A DNA stretch of 6,863 bases. Origin: Piscirickettsiaceae bacterium (GTDB taxonomy: Bacteria > Pseudomonadota > Gammaproteobacteria > Methylococcales > Cycloclasticaceae). A program made the translations under genes and the position numbers. The stretch is taken from assembly GCA_002401365.1 (NCBI GenBank), contig NVSW01000098.1, positions 1-6,863 on the forward strand. Reading direction: 5' to 3'. The notes beneath the pieces are model-generated. The model ran no database searches and had not been told where the DNA came from. It worked only from the letters and a program-made list of their open reading frames with translations. Below are positions 1-6,609 of the stretch, piece after piece (the stretch's first letter is position 1; every line of letters starts with the position of its first letter).

Positions 1-872
1 GTTTCTTCTGTAATTCCTCCTGAATCTGTGATTACTGCAAAGGCATGTTGTACCAAGTAATTAAATTCTAAATAACCCAAGGGTTCTATCATATGCAAAT
101 TAGTTGCTTCGATCCCAATTCCTTGTAAAATCTTGGCGGTTCTAGGGTGAACAGGAAAAACAATGGGCATTCCTTCCGCGCCTTTCACAATTTCATCAAT
201 TAATCTTTTTAATTGCTCTTCTTCATCTACATTTGCAGGACGATGTAGGGTCATTACAAAATATCCCTTTTCTTTTAAGTTATAAGTTTTCCAAGCCTCA
301 GGTTTGTTAAATCTTGACATATTTTTGAGCAAAGTATCAATCATGGTATTTCCAACATATCGAATCTTACTTTCGTCATGGCCCAAATTCCGTAGGTTTT
401 CATTGGCAACTTCGCTGGTGGTATAAAAAATATCTGTGATGGCATCTGTTACCATTCTATTGATCTCTTCGGGCATGGTGATATCATTGGAACGAATCCC
501 CCCTTCGACATGAATCACCCCAATACCCAATTTTTTAGCCGCTATACTACAGGCCATGGTAGAAGTTACATCACCAACCACCAACATCCAGTCGGCAGGT
601 GATTCCAGCAATAAAGCTTCATACCTTTCCATAATTCTTGCAGTCTGTTCCGCCTGTGTACCTGAACCTACTTCTAAATTTACGTGAGGTTCAGGTATAC
701 CCAATTGTTCAAAAAAAGAACCTGACATCTTTTTGTCATAATGTTGCCCTGTGTGCAGTAACTTTACATTTAGATTAATCGAAGAATCCAACATTGCCGC
801 CATGATAGGGGCAATTTTCATAAAATTTGGGCGTGCACCAACAATGCACAATAAATCTAATGTTTCAGCCAT
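1..872 (-). CDS. wecB: UDP-N-acetylglucosamine 2-epimerase (non-hydrolysing), 3' end cut off by window edge
   Basis: This cytoplasmic enzyme interconverts UDP-GlcNAc and UDP-ManNAc, supplying ManNAc or ManNAcA units for surface polysaccharide. The window shows 290 residues of a family usually about 360-390 long. The N-terminal nucleotide-binding loop reads IVGARPNFMKIAP (residues 10-22). Residues aligning with the E. coli WecB catalytic set are present: D101 in GDVTST, E123 in HVEGGIRS, E135 and R139 in PEEINR, and H210 in LHRPANVD. VHPRT (241-245) and TDSGGITEE (282-290) follow, with the frame still open at base 1. The ATG at 872-870 is the only sensible start, because the glycine-rich loop begins directly after it and an in-frame stop lies one codon upstream. 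No Shine-Dalgarno sequence is visible, so translation probably depends on coupling to the outer-membrane protein gene ending 3 nt before. GDVTST and HVEGG differ slightly from the commoner GDTTT and HVEAG forms. Family assignment is very secure; the link to EPS is from context. Confidence 0.95.
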   Translation of the reverse strand, partial: MAETLDLLCIVGARPNFMKIAPIMAAMLDSSINLNVKLLHTGQHYDKKMSGSFFEQLGIPEPHVNLEVGSGTQAEQTARIMERYEALLLESPADWMLVVGDVTSTMACSIAAKKLGIGVIHVEGGIRSNDITMPEEINRMVTDAITDIFYTTSEVANENLRNLGHDESKIRYVGNTMIDTLLKNMSRFNKPEAWKTYNLKEKGYFVMTLHRPANVDEEEQLKRLIDEIVKGAEGMPIVFPVHPRTAKILQGIGIEATNLHMIEPLGYLEFNYLVQHAFAVITDSGGITEE

Positions 873-875
873 GTG

Positions 876-2312
876 TTATTTAAATTGATGTGAGAAGCCA
901 ACTGTTAGGCGGTTCTCTGTATATTCTCTTCTAGTTATTGTAGCGGCCAACGCATTATCGGCGTCTTGTTTGCTGTAGCTGTAGTTAACATCAATCGATG
1001 TATTTTGCGCAAGCTGATGAGACAAACCAATATTAAATTGATTCCGGTCTGAGTCCGCCCCCGTGGCCTGTTCAGTTTTATTAAACTGAACAGAGGTATT
1101 AAGTGAGTTACTTCTTGATAACTCTCTTGTGTATGTTAGACCTGTATCGAACAAAGTAGACGAAGAACCACCAGCAATACCCCTTTCATCAGATTGCCGA
1201 GAGCGGCTAATATTCCACGTTAAATTTGAACGGCGTCCTTGGTAAGAATACGAGCCATCTAGTCGTTCATCAATAAATGTAACATCGTTAAGCGTCGCTA
1301 AATTTGAAGTTATAAGAAATGGATTTCCGGTCGCCGGATTAATGGTATTACCAAACTGGTCAACTACTTGAAATACTTGCTGATCTCTTAATAATCTTGA
1401 TGAATTTGTTACTCGCTTTGTATAGCTTAAATTAATAGCAGAACGACGGAAACGATGCTCAAAATCTAACGTTGGCGTACCACCAAAGAATCTATCATCG
1501 TAGCCCACCGTCAAAGATGTTCTAGGTGATGGTGTCCACACGACATCTACTGACCAGAAGTCCCCATCATTTGAGGAGCGCGTTGTTGTGAAATCGTTAT
1601 TTTCAATACCTACGGTTCCATTAATTCGCCACGACCGATTAATTGCATAGCCAACGTTTGCACTGTAGCTTTCAAAATTACTGTCGGTTGTTTGCTCAGA
1701 TGATATTTCATCTTTTGTATATTGCAAACCCCAGAAAATCCTAGAAAAAACTTCACCGCTGTTTAGCGAGATATTAATAATATCGGATGTACTACCATTG
1801 GTTACCGCCCCTTTATTAATTTGTTTATCGTAGGTATAACGTGCTTCTAAGTCTGCATAACGCCGAAAACGATTAATGAAATATGGGCTGATTTCAAGGT
1901 CGTAATTAGTGGTGACATCGCCACCACTATTTACTGAATTTATCGACGTTGAGGTAAATGGGTTTGATGAATATTGAGCCCCGGTGGCACCTAAATCTAC
2001 AAAAAAATGATTTTCAAGGAGCTCCCAATTGGAATCAAATTGAAGACGTGGGTTAAAATTTTCACCACCATTGTTTTGAGAGTTAATTTCTAACGCAGCA
2101 TTCAAATCGATATTTGAACGAGCTGCTTCTCTATGCAGTGATATCGTAGGTGTTACCGATACAATAAACTCGCTCTCCTCATTAGTAGAGCGTAAGCCTG
2201 AGTTATCTGTGTAAATGAGGTTTGCACTGACACTTTTTTCCAGTCTATTATCAATCGCCCAGTTAGCAGTAACCCAAAGCGAACAACTTAAGAACAAGAT
2301 TAATTTTTTCAT
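876..2312 (-). CDS. Outer-membrane beta-barrel protein of the XrtA/PEP-CTERM exopolysaccharide locus (TIGR03016-like)
   Basis: The 478-residue protein starts with a typical Sec signal peptide (charged MKK, hydrophobic core, likely cleavage after A16 or A19). The rest is a long series of alternating polar and hydrophobic stretches rich in Ser, Asn, Thr, Tyr and Arg, such as RLTVGFSHQF at the end and VNYSYSKQD, typical of transmembrane beta-strands. The C-terminus has an aromatic penultimate residue, a variant of the usual barrel end signal. No enzymatic motif is visible. Length, composition and position directly after the tyrosine autokinase match the 'PEP-CTERM system-associated outer membrane protein' family, whose function is not established to my knowledge. 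By context it could be the outer-membrane pore or a scaffold for polymer export (inference). The start ATG lies 15 nt after the kinase stop, with only a weak purine stretch as ribosome binding site. The stop is 3 nt before wecB and in the same frame. The barrel call is strong; the exact family is likely. Confidence 0.82.
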   Translation of the reverse strand: MKKLILFLSCSLWVTANWAIDNRLEKSVSANLIYTDNSGLRSTNEESEFIVSVTPTISLHREAARSNIDLNAALEINSQNNGGENFNPRLQFDSNWELLENHFFVDLGATGAQYSSNPFTSTSINSVNSGGDVTTNYDLEISPYFINRFRRYADLEARYTYDKQINKGAVTNGSTSDIINISLNSGEVFSRIFWGLQYTKDEISSEQTTDSNFESYSANVGYAINRSWRINGTVGIENNDFTTTRSSNDGDFWSVDVVWTPSPRTSLTVGYDDRFFGGTPTLDFEHRFRRSAINLSYTKRVTNSSRLLRDQQVFQVVDQFGNTINPATGNPFLITSNLATLNDVTFIDERLDGSYSYQGRRSNLTWNISRSRQSDERGIAGGSSSTLFDTGLTYTRELSRSNSLNTSVQFNKTEQATGADSDRNQFNIGLSHQLAQNTSIDVNYSYSKQDADNALAATITRREYTENRLTVGFSHQFK

Positions 2313-2327
2313 TTTTCTGTGTTTTTA

Positions 2328-3230
2328 TTATTTTGTTTCTATCACACCGTATCCATAACCATACCCATAGCCATAAGCCGATGCATCCCCTAATTTCTTT
2401 TGGTATTTGTTCAATACGCAACCAATGATCTTATCATCTCCCAACTGTCGCACTGCCTCGGTTACTGCCCCTTCCAAGGTAGACTCTGCAGCGACTACAA
2501 AAACCACCTGCCCCACTCTACTAGCCAGAACCGATGCTTCTGTGGTTTGTAGCAAAGGTGCTGAGTCAAAGATAATCACTCGATCAGAGTAACGTTGCGA
2601 TAGTTCCTTCAACAACTCAGCCATAACTGAACTGGCAAATAATTCATTGGAACGTTCATGAGGCTTACCTGAAGGCAATAGCGTTAAGTTTTCAATGTCC
2701 GTTCTTAACATTACTTCACTAAATGCCGTTTCCGGTTTATCTAATAGGTCAGTCAACCCCACTGTTTGCTCTTCAACACCAAACAATTTTGTTGCTGATG
2801 CTTTTGCAGTGTCCGCATCCACTAACATAACAGACTTATCCTGTTCCATTGCAATACTCATTGCCAAATTAATAGCCGTGTACGTCTTACCCTCGCCAGC
2901 CACTGAGCTGGTCACCATAATTAAATTGGTATTCGGCACTTGCTTGGCTGTCTTGCCAGAAATATTTTCCAACAAAGGCCTCTTAATTGCCCGGTATTCA
3001 TCCGATAACCGGCCCGACAAGCCCCTCGGGGTTAAAAACCCTAGTTGCTGCAGTTTTTGAATAGGAAGTGTAATTTTTTTTGAAATAAAAGCCTCGGGGT
3101 GTCGAGGGATTGTATGCTTATTATTTCTTTTTACCTTCGCGACACGCCCAACGTGTGGCTCTCCTGCTAAGGGTTTCAAATTTGGCTTAGTTCCTGCCAA
3201 TTTTTTTGCTGCTTTTTGAATAATATCCAT
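2328..3230 (-). CDS. XrtA-associated tyrosine autokinase (BY-kinase / CpsD-like ATPase, TIGR03018-like)
   Basis: This 300-residue soluble P-loop kinase is of the bacterial tyrosine-kinase type. Such proteins autophosphorylate a C-terminal tyrosine cluster and, with a membrane Wzz-like partner, control polysaccharide polymerisation and export. Visible motifs are Walker A SSVAGEGKT (108-116), Walker A' VMLVDAD (134-140, with D138 and D140) and Walker B VIIFDSAPLL (218-227, D222). The tail has five tyrosines alternating with glycine (Y286, 288, 290, 292, 294). About 100 residues precede the P-loop: a basic, low-complexity segment beginning MDIIQKAAKKLA, resembling the start of the PEP-CTERM kinase family, then a region containing DEYRAIK (77-83), an RxxK-like element. 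No transmembrane segment is present; the membrane part is the separate gene just upstream, whereas enteric Wzc fuses the two. The start lies 14 nt after that gene's stop, with no clear Shine-Dalgarno, suggesting coupled translation. Kinase fold is certain; subfamily is highly likely from context. Confidence 0.93.
   Translation of the reverse strand: MDIIQKAAKKLAGTKPNLKPLAGEPHVGRVAKVKRNNKHTIPRHPEAFISKKITLPIQKLQQLGFLTPRGLSGRLSDEYRAIKRPLLENISGKTAKQVPNTNLIMVTSSVAGEGKTYTAINLAMSIAMEQDKSVMLVDADTAKASATKLFGVEEQTVGLTDLLDKPETAFSEVMLRTDIENLTLLPSGKPHERSNELFASSVMAELLKELSQRYSDRVIIFDSAPLLQTTEASVLASRVGQVVFVVAAESTLEGAVTEAVRQLGDDKIIGCVLNKYQKKLGDASAYGYGYGYGYGVIETK
2346..2375 (-). repeat. Five 6-bp Tyr-Gly codon repeats at the 3' end of the kinase gene
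   Basis: Read on the minus strand, five successive TAY-GGN codon pairs encode the alternating Tyr-Gly tail of the autokinase. The glycine codons in order are GGC, GGG, GGT, GGA and GGT, so all four synonymous codons occur, and the last tyrosine is TAC rather than TAT. The repeat is therefore regular at protein level but degenerate at DNA level. This argues for selection on the peptide rather than recent slippage. Confidence 0.9.
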
Positions 3231-3244
3231 ATCTATAATAACGA

Positions 3245-4759
3245 CTAGGGCAATAAGCCTTCAATAAAATTAACGCCTGCAAAGGCACCCAGCAACAATA
3301 TAATCGGCACTGTAACTAACATGAAATTCACTAGCTTTCTTGTTCCAGAAACCTCTTCAATCAGTGAAACAGCACCTAAGATAGGAAGCCCCGTGACACG
3401 GGATAAACGATGACGGCTGGTAATAACTGGTTGCACAAGTGCTATTAGCATACCTACGCCAATAGCCAATGCAAAGGCGCCAATAAGAACACCAATATTC
3501 AATAGTAGCTTATTGGGTGCTGTTGGTTTTGAAGGAACGAAAGGTGGATCAATAACCTTAAACTTAACATCATCTGCATTATTTTCCATTTCACCTGATA
3601 AATGCGCAGATTCTCTTCTTTTTAGCAATGCATTATATTGCTCTTTAACGATGCTATAGTCACGAGTGAACTTTTTTAGTTGTGCTTCAATCAAGGGTAA
3701 ACTGCTGACTTTACTCTTTATGTTTTTAACGCGGTTACGGTATTCTCTTACCCTGATTGATAACTCGGCTACCCGACCATCTGCTTCAGCAAGCATCGTA
3801 CGCATGTTTTGATATGACAGGCTACCAATTGCTCCACCCACATCGAAACCACCGCCAGCTTGGCTAGCCAAACCTTCCTCTTGCAACCGCTCAATCGTTG
3901 CAAGAATTTGCACGACTTCAGGGTGTTTATCAGTATATCTCACTAACAAACCATCTAAACGTTGCCTTAAACTTGCTACTCTCGCACTATCTGGAGCCGC
4001 ACTCTCGCCACTTGGAAGAAACACAGGGTCATCCCCAGATAACTGATTTTTTAGACTGTTCCTACGATTCGTTACTTCACGAAGCTCTAGCTCAGCAACT
4101 TTTAAAACACTTACTGCTGACTCTAAGCGGCCAAAATAGCTTGAGTTTTCACCTGGCAAGATACCCATATTTTTTTGTTTAAAGGCTGATAACTTATTTT
4201 CAGTATCAATAAGCCTTTTTTCATAGTCACTAATTTGTTGATCCAAAAAGTCCCCAGCCTCGGCACTTTCCTGACGTTTGTCACCTAATATTTGTTCAAT
4301 GAAAATAGAGATTAATGCCTGCACGGTCTTTTTAGCCGTTTCTCTCTCAGGGTGAGTGTACTGTATCGTGTATAGAGACCCATTTCTCCTGTCCCCCATT
4401 AACTTGATATTTTTAGCCAGCCCCGTCAACATCGCTTCTTTTTGAGCATCTGTTTCAACGGTTAAATCCAAGTCAGCCATCCTCGCCAACTTTTCTAAAT
4501 TAGGGCGACTCATCAGAGTTCTGCTTAATAAACTAACTCGACTATTGACGTTCGTTTGAATGGTTATGCCCCGCATTAGCGGGCGTAACACTCTATTACT
4601 ATCAATATGTACCCGCGCCGTTGCTTCAAATTTATTGGGTAGCTGATATACTGTCAACCAACCCATTAATGCTAAAGCCCAAGCGACGATTAACACCGTC
4701 CATTTAAATCGCGCAATCCCATGTAAATAATGAGCTGCAATTGCAAAAAGTTCATTCAT
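3245..4759 (-). CDS. Polysaccharide chain-length determinant, Wzz/GumC-like, XrtA locus type (TIGR03007-like)
   Basis: This 504-residue inner-membrane polysaccharide co-polymerase sets polymer length and docks the cytoplasmic tyrosine kinase to the export machinery. A short cytoplasmic N-terminus leads into transmembrane helix 1 (about 20-38), then the Wzz signature region (LPNKFEATARVHID, 40-53, and LRPLMRG). A large periplasmic part with long predicted coiled coils follows (about 165-240 and 315-400), including the repeated LIEAQLKKFTRDYSIVKEQYNALLKRRE-type heptads. A proline-rich stretch PPFVPSKPTAP (405-415), typical of the family, precedes helix 2 (about 419-441). A third hydrophobic segment at the extreme C-terminus (about 479-499) is expected for the PEP-CTERM subfamily and absent from classical Wzz. 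There is no fused kinase domain. The ATG at 4759-4757 has AAGAGA about 8 nt upstream and lies 48 nt after the export gene stop. Its order before the kinase gene matches known exosortase EPS loci. Confidence 0.93.
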   Translation of the reverse strand: MNELFAIAAHYLHGIARFKWTVLIVAWALALMGWLTVYQLPNKFEATARVHIDSNRVLRPLMRGITIQTNVNSRVSLLSRTLMSRPNLEKLARMADLDLTVETDAQKEAMLTGLAKNIKLMGDRRNGSLYTIQYTHPERETAKKTVQALISIFIEQILGDKRQESAEAGDFLDQQISDYEKRLIDTENKLSAFKQKNMGILPGENSSYFGRLESAVSVLKVAELELREVTNRRNSLKNQLSGDDPVFLPSGESAAPDSARVASLRQRLDGLLVRYTDKHPEVVQILATIERLQEEGLASQAGGGFDVGGAIGSLSYQNMRTMLAEADGRVAELSIRVREYRNRVKNIKSKVSSLPLIEAQLKKFTRDYSIVKEQYNALLKRRESAHLSGEMENNADDVKFKVIDPPFVPSKPTAPNKLLLNIGVLIGAFALAIGVGMLIALVQPVITSRHRLSRVTGLPILGAVSLIEEVSGTRKLVNFMLVTVPIILLLGAFAGVNFIEGLLP

Positions 4760-4807
4760 CCTAAACGTCTCTTACCACAAACCTTAATGTTAATGATTCC
4801 TTATCCC

Positions 4808-5446
4808 TTAGAACCACGCTTCCGTAATAATTAAAATATCGCCTGGCATAATAGCTGTGTTGGCAGAAATATCACCATCTTTAAGCAAATCATCCAACCT
4901 CACCGCAATTGTTTGGTGTTTACCGTCAATATTTCTAATTAATTTAGAACTGTTGCCATCAGCAAATTCAGTTAAGCCACCCACATCTATCATTAAATCT
5001 AATAGTGTCATGTGTTTTCTAAACGGTAAAGAAATAGGTGTAGACGCTTCACCAACAACTCGTACTGTTTGTGATGGAACACCTGAGAAGCCTTCAACAA
5101 TGACACTTACTACAGCACTGTTAACAAATTCTGAATAGGCTTTCTCGATATCTCTGGCTAACTGAGTTGGCGTTTTTCCGCTCGCAGGAAGGTCTTCTAC
5201 CAAACGAGTGGTAATTTTTCCATCTGGTCGAACCGGCACGCTAATGGTTAACTCGTCATTCCCCCAAACAAAAATGTTTAAATTGTCCCCAGGGCCAATA
5301 ATATAGTTGTAATCACTTGCCAGCTCTTGTGAAAGGGCAGCTTGTGGTGCCGGAGCGGTTGCACAGCCGGCCAACAAGCCCGTGATTAATAAAAAAGAGA
5401 CCGCGCTTTTGATAAAGCCTTTAGTTGCATATTGTTTATTATTCAT
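4808..5446 (-). CDS. Short outer-membrane polysaccharide export lipoprotein (Wza/OPX family, XrtA locus type, TIGR03027-like)
   Basis: This 212-residue secreted lipoprotein belongs to the polysaccharide export (OPX) family, which forms the periplasmic/outer-membrane part of the EPS exit route. The signal peptide ends in a clear lipobox LLAGC, with acylated Cys28. A polysaccharide export sugar-binding domain follows (about 45-120), with the diagnostic YIIGPGDNLNIFVWG (48-62) and VRPDGKIT (72-79). One SLBB-type domain follows (about 127-208), with VRVVGEA, the DVGGLTEFADG motif (154-164) and PGDILII (201-207). The protein stops at WF, immediately after this domain. It therefore lacks the extra SLBB repeat and the C-terminal amphipathic helix by which E. 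coli Wza (about 380 residues) spans the outer membrane. It is the first gene of the EPS cluster and has the best ribosome binding site in the window. Family assignment is secure; the need for a separate outer-membrane pore is inferred. Confidence 0.94.
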   Translation of the reverse strand: MNNKQYATKGFIKSAVSFLLITGLLAGCATAPAPQAALSQELASDYNYIIGPGDNLNIFVWGNDELTISVPVRPDGKITTRLVEDLPASGKTPTQLARDIEKAYSEFVNSAVVSVIVEGFSGVPSQTVRVVGEASTPISLPFRKHMTLLDLMIDVGGLTEFADGNSSKLIRNIDGKHQTIAVRLDDLLKDGDISANTAIMPGDILIITEAWF

Positions 5447-5452
5447 TTTCTA

Positions 5453-5459
5453 TCCTCTT
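5453..5459 (-). promoter_or_regulatory. Strong Shine-Dalgarno of the export lipoprotein gene
   Basis: On the minus strand AAGAGGA lies 6 nt before the ATG at 5446-5444, an almost ideal ribosome binding site. It fixes the start of the export gene. It contrasts with the weak or absent sites in front of the kinase, outer-membrane protein and wecB genes, as expected if this is the entry gene of a translationally coupled operon. Confidence 0.8.
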
Positions 5460-5558
5460 AATATTCCATTACATGGCTTATTTTAGACATTTCATACCAT
5501 AAAGATATAAAAAAAATTACATTTTATAGCCAGATAGGCACACTTACGTACCTTATTT

Positions 5559-5575
5559 GCTAAGTCTAGCAGACT
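5559..5575. repeat. Two overlapping short inverted repeats downstream of waaF
   Basis: On the plus strand AGTCT-AGC-AGACT (5563-5575) is an inverted repeat with 5-bp arms, and GCTA-AGTC-TAGC (5559-5570) is another with 4-bp arms. They overlap, so only one hairpin could form at a time. They lie just past the waaF stop. On the waaF transcript the U-run comes before rather than after the stem, so this is not a standard terminator. It could be an operator-like site or chance. Confidence 0.35.
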
Positions 5576-5588
5576 CGAAGAAAAAATC

Positions 5589-6602
5589 TTATGAATTGAA
5601 AATTAATTTATTAACGCTGGCTGCTGAAATGTTCACCAAACAATCAAGGTGTCCTAACGGACATTCACGTTTAAAGCACGGCGAACAGGATAGTCCTAAA
5701 CTAATGACCTCCGCAGCTGGGTGAAGTGGGGGTGTAAATGCAGGGTCCGATGAACCATATATGGCGATTGTTTTTATGTTTAACGCCGCCGCCACATGCA
5801 TTAGACCCGAGTCATTGCTCACAATTACATTGCATAACGACATTAAATCAAGCGCTTCGGTTAAGTTGGTTTTCCCCGCAAAATCATAGCAGTCACCGCC
5901 CGCTAATTGATTAATTTTTGCCGTCACCACTTGATCTTTTACTGAGCCAAATAAATAAACCTGCCAGCCTTTTTCTAGCGCCAACTTAGCGACGTCTGCA
6001 TAGTGCTCCTCTGGCCAACGTTTTGCAGGGCCATATTCCGCTCCAGGGCAGAGCCCAAGCACTTTGCTTTCTATTGGCGAAATAGCAAATTGTTGTTTCG
6101 CCATCTCTACACTCGCTGGGTCAATTAACAGCCGTGGTTGAGGAATTATCGGCAAGATTGCACTGGGGTCGGTAGCTAACGCGACAAAACGCTGAACTGT
6201 TTTGGTCAAAAAAAGCTTATCTAGTTTTCTAGCGTTATTCAGCAAACCCCAACGCATTTCCCCTAGGTAACCTGTACGTTTAGGTATTTTGGCAAAATAA
6301 GGAACAAGCGCAGATTTCCATGAATTCGGCAATACAACCGCTTCATCGTATTGCTCACTTTGTAACGTTTTGCCAATCTCTTTACGGCCTTTAAAGTCAA
6401 ACTGGCCATGTCCTAGTGGCATAACAATTGCTTTGCGAACCTCTGGCATTCGATCCAATATCGCTAGTGACCATTCGGGCGCAAGAACATCAATTAAACA
6501 GTTTTTATGCTGTTGCTTTAGCGCCATGAATAAGCTTTGCGCCATCACCATATCGCCGACCCATGAAGGGCCAACGACTAGTATGCGATACCGTCCAGTC
6601 AA
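5589..6602 (-). CDS. waaF: ADP-heptose:LPS heptosyltransferase II
   Basis: This GT-B family 9 glycosyltransferase adds the second L-glycero-D-manno-heptose to the LPS inner core at the cytoplasmic face of the inner membrane. At 337 residues its length is normal. The N-terminal strand and loop ILVVGPSWVGDMVMAQSL (7-24) are hallmark WaaF sequence. LPNSWKSALVPYFAKIPKRTGY (91-112), GEMRWGLLN (114-122), LCPGAEYGPAKRWPEEHYA (184-202) and the donor-binding SNDSGLMHVAAAL (262-274) follow, closely matching E. coli WaaF. The C-terminus carries four cysteines (C306, C309, C314, C321) absent from the E. coli protein, but I recall similar ones in many non-enteric WaaF. The start must be TTG at 6602-6600: an in-frame stop lies 7 codons upstream, and the next ATG is codon 18, which would remove the first beta-strand. 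No good Shine-Dalgarno is visible. The gene follows ilvE by 7 nt, so the two are probably cotranscribed and coupled. Confidence 0.96.
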   Translation of the reverse strand: MTGRYRILVVGPSWVGDMVMAQSLFMALKQQHKNCLIDVLAPEWSLAILDRMPEVRKAIVMPLGHGQFDFKGRKEIGKTLQSEQYDEAVVLPNSWKSALVPYFAKIPKRTGYLGEMRWGLLNNARKLDKLFLTKTVQRFVALATDPSAILPIIPQPRLLIDPASVEMAKQQFAISPIESKVLGLCPGAEYGPAKRWPEEHYADVAKLALEKGWQVYLFGSVKDQVVTAKINQLAGGDCYDFAGKTNLTEALDLMSLCNVIVSNDSGLMHVAAALNIKTIAIYGSSDPAFTPPLHPAAEVISLGLSCSPCFKRECPLGHLDCLVNISAASVNKLIFNS

Positions 6603-6609
6603 GCTACAA

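Larger units (their letters stand above)
5447..5588 (-). promoter_or_regulatory. Intergenic region between waaF and the EPS operon, likely EPS promoter region
   Basis: This 142-nt gap is the longest non-coding stretch in the window and the only natural place for a promoter of the five-gene EPS operon. It is A/T-rich, with a run of eight T on the minus strand at about 5510-5517. A TATAAA hexamer on the minus strand (5523-5528) matches the sigma-70 -10 consensus at 5 of 6 positions, but no convincing -35 element sits 16-18 nt upstream. No good sigma-54 element was found. No clear Rho-independent terminator follows waaF either, so some read-through from ilvE-waaF is possible. The promoter role rests on position, not on a strong motif. 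Confidence 0.4.

Noticed and set aside
1..872. wecB as a truncated pseudogene
   Set aside because: The frame is intact with all visible catalytic residues. It is incomplete only because the window ends.
2280..2312. Lipoprotein signal in the outer-membrane protein (Cys10 in FLSC)
   Set aside because: The cysteine lies inside the hydrophobic core, too close to the N-terminus, and the preceding residues do not fit a lipobox. A standard signal peptidase I site further on fits better.
2407..3060. Plus-strand open frames opposite the kinase gene
   Set aside because: They lie fully antisense to a well-supported gene, have no recognisable protein features or ribosome binding sites, and look like shadow frames. 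The same holds for plus-strand frames at 3898-4182, 4857-5138 and 6370-6624.
5505..5545. Rho-independent terminator of waaF (GCC-TATCT-GGC followed by a T-run on the minus strand)
   Set aside because: The stem has only 3 bp and the T-run starts about 9 nt after it, too weak and too far for a credible intrinsic terminator.
5537..5552. Possible sigma-54 (RpoN) promoter, attractive because some PEP-CTERM EPS systems are RpoN-dependent
   Set aside because: On the minus strand GG and GC are 11 nt apart rather than the required 10, and the surrounding bases do not fit the consensus. On the plus strand GGCAC is present, but no TTGC follows at the right distance and the direction is wrong.
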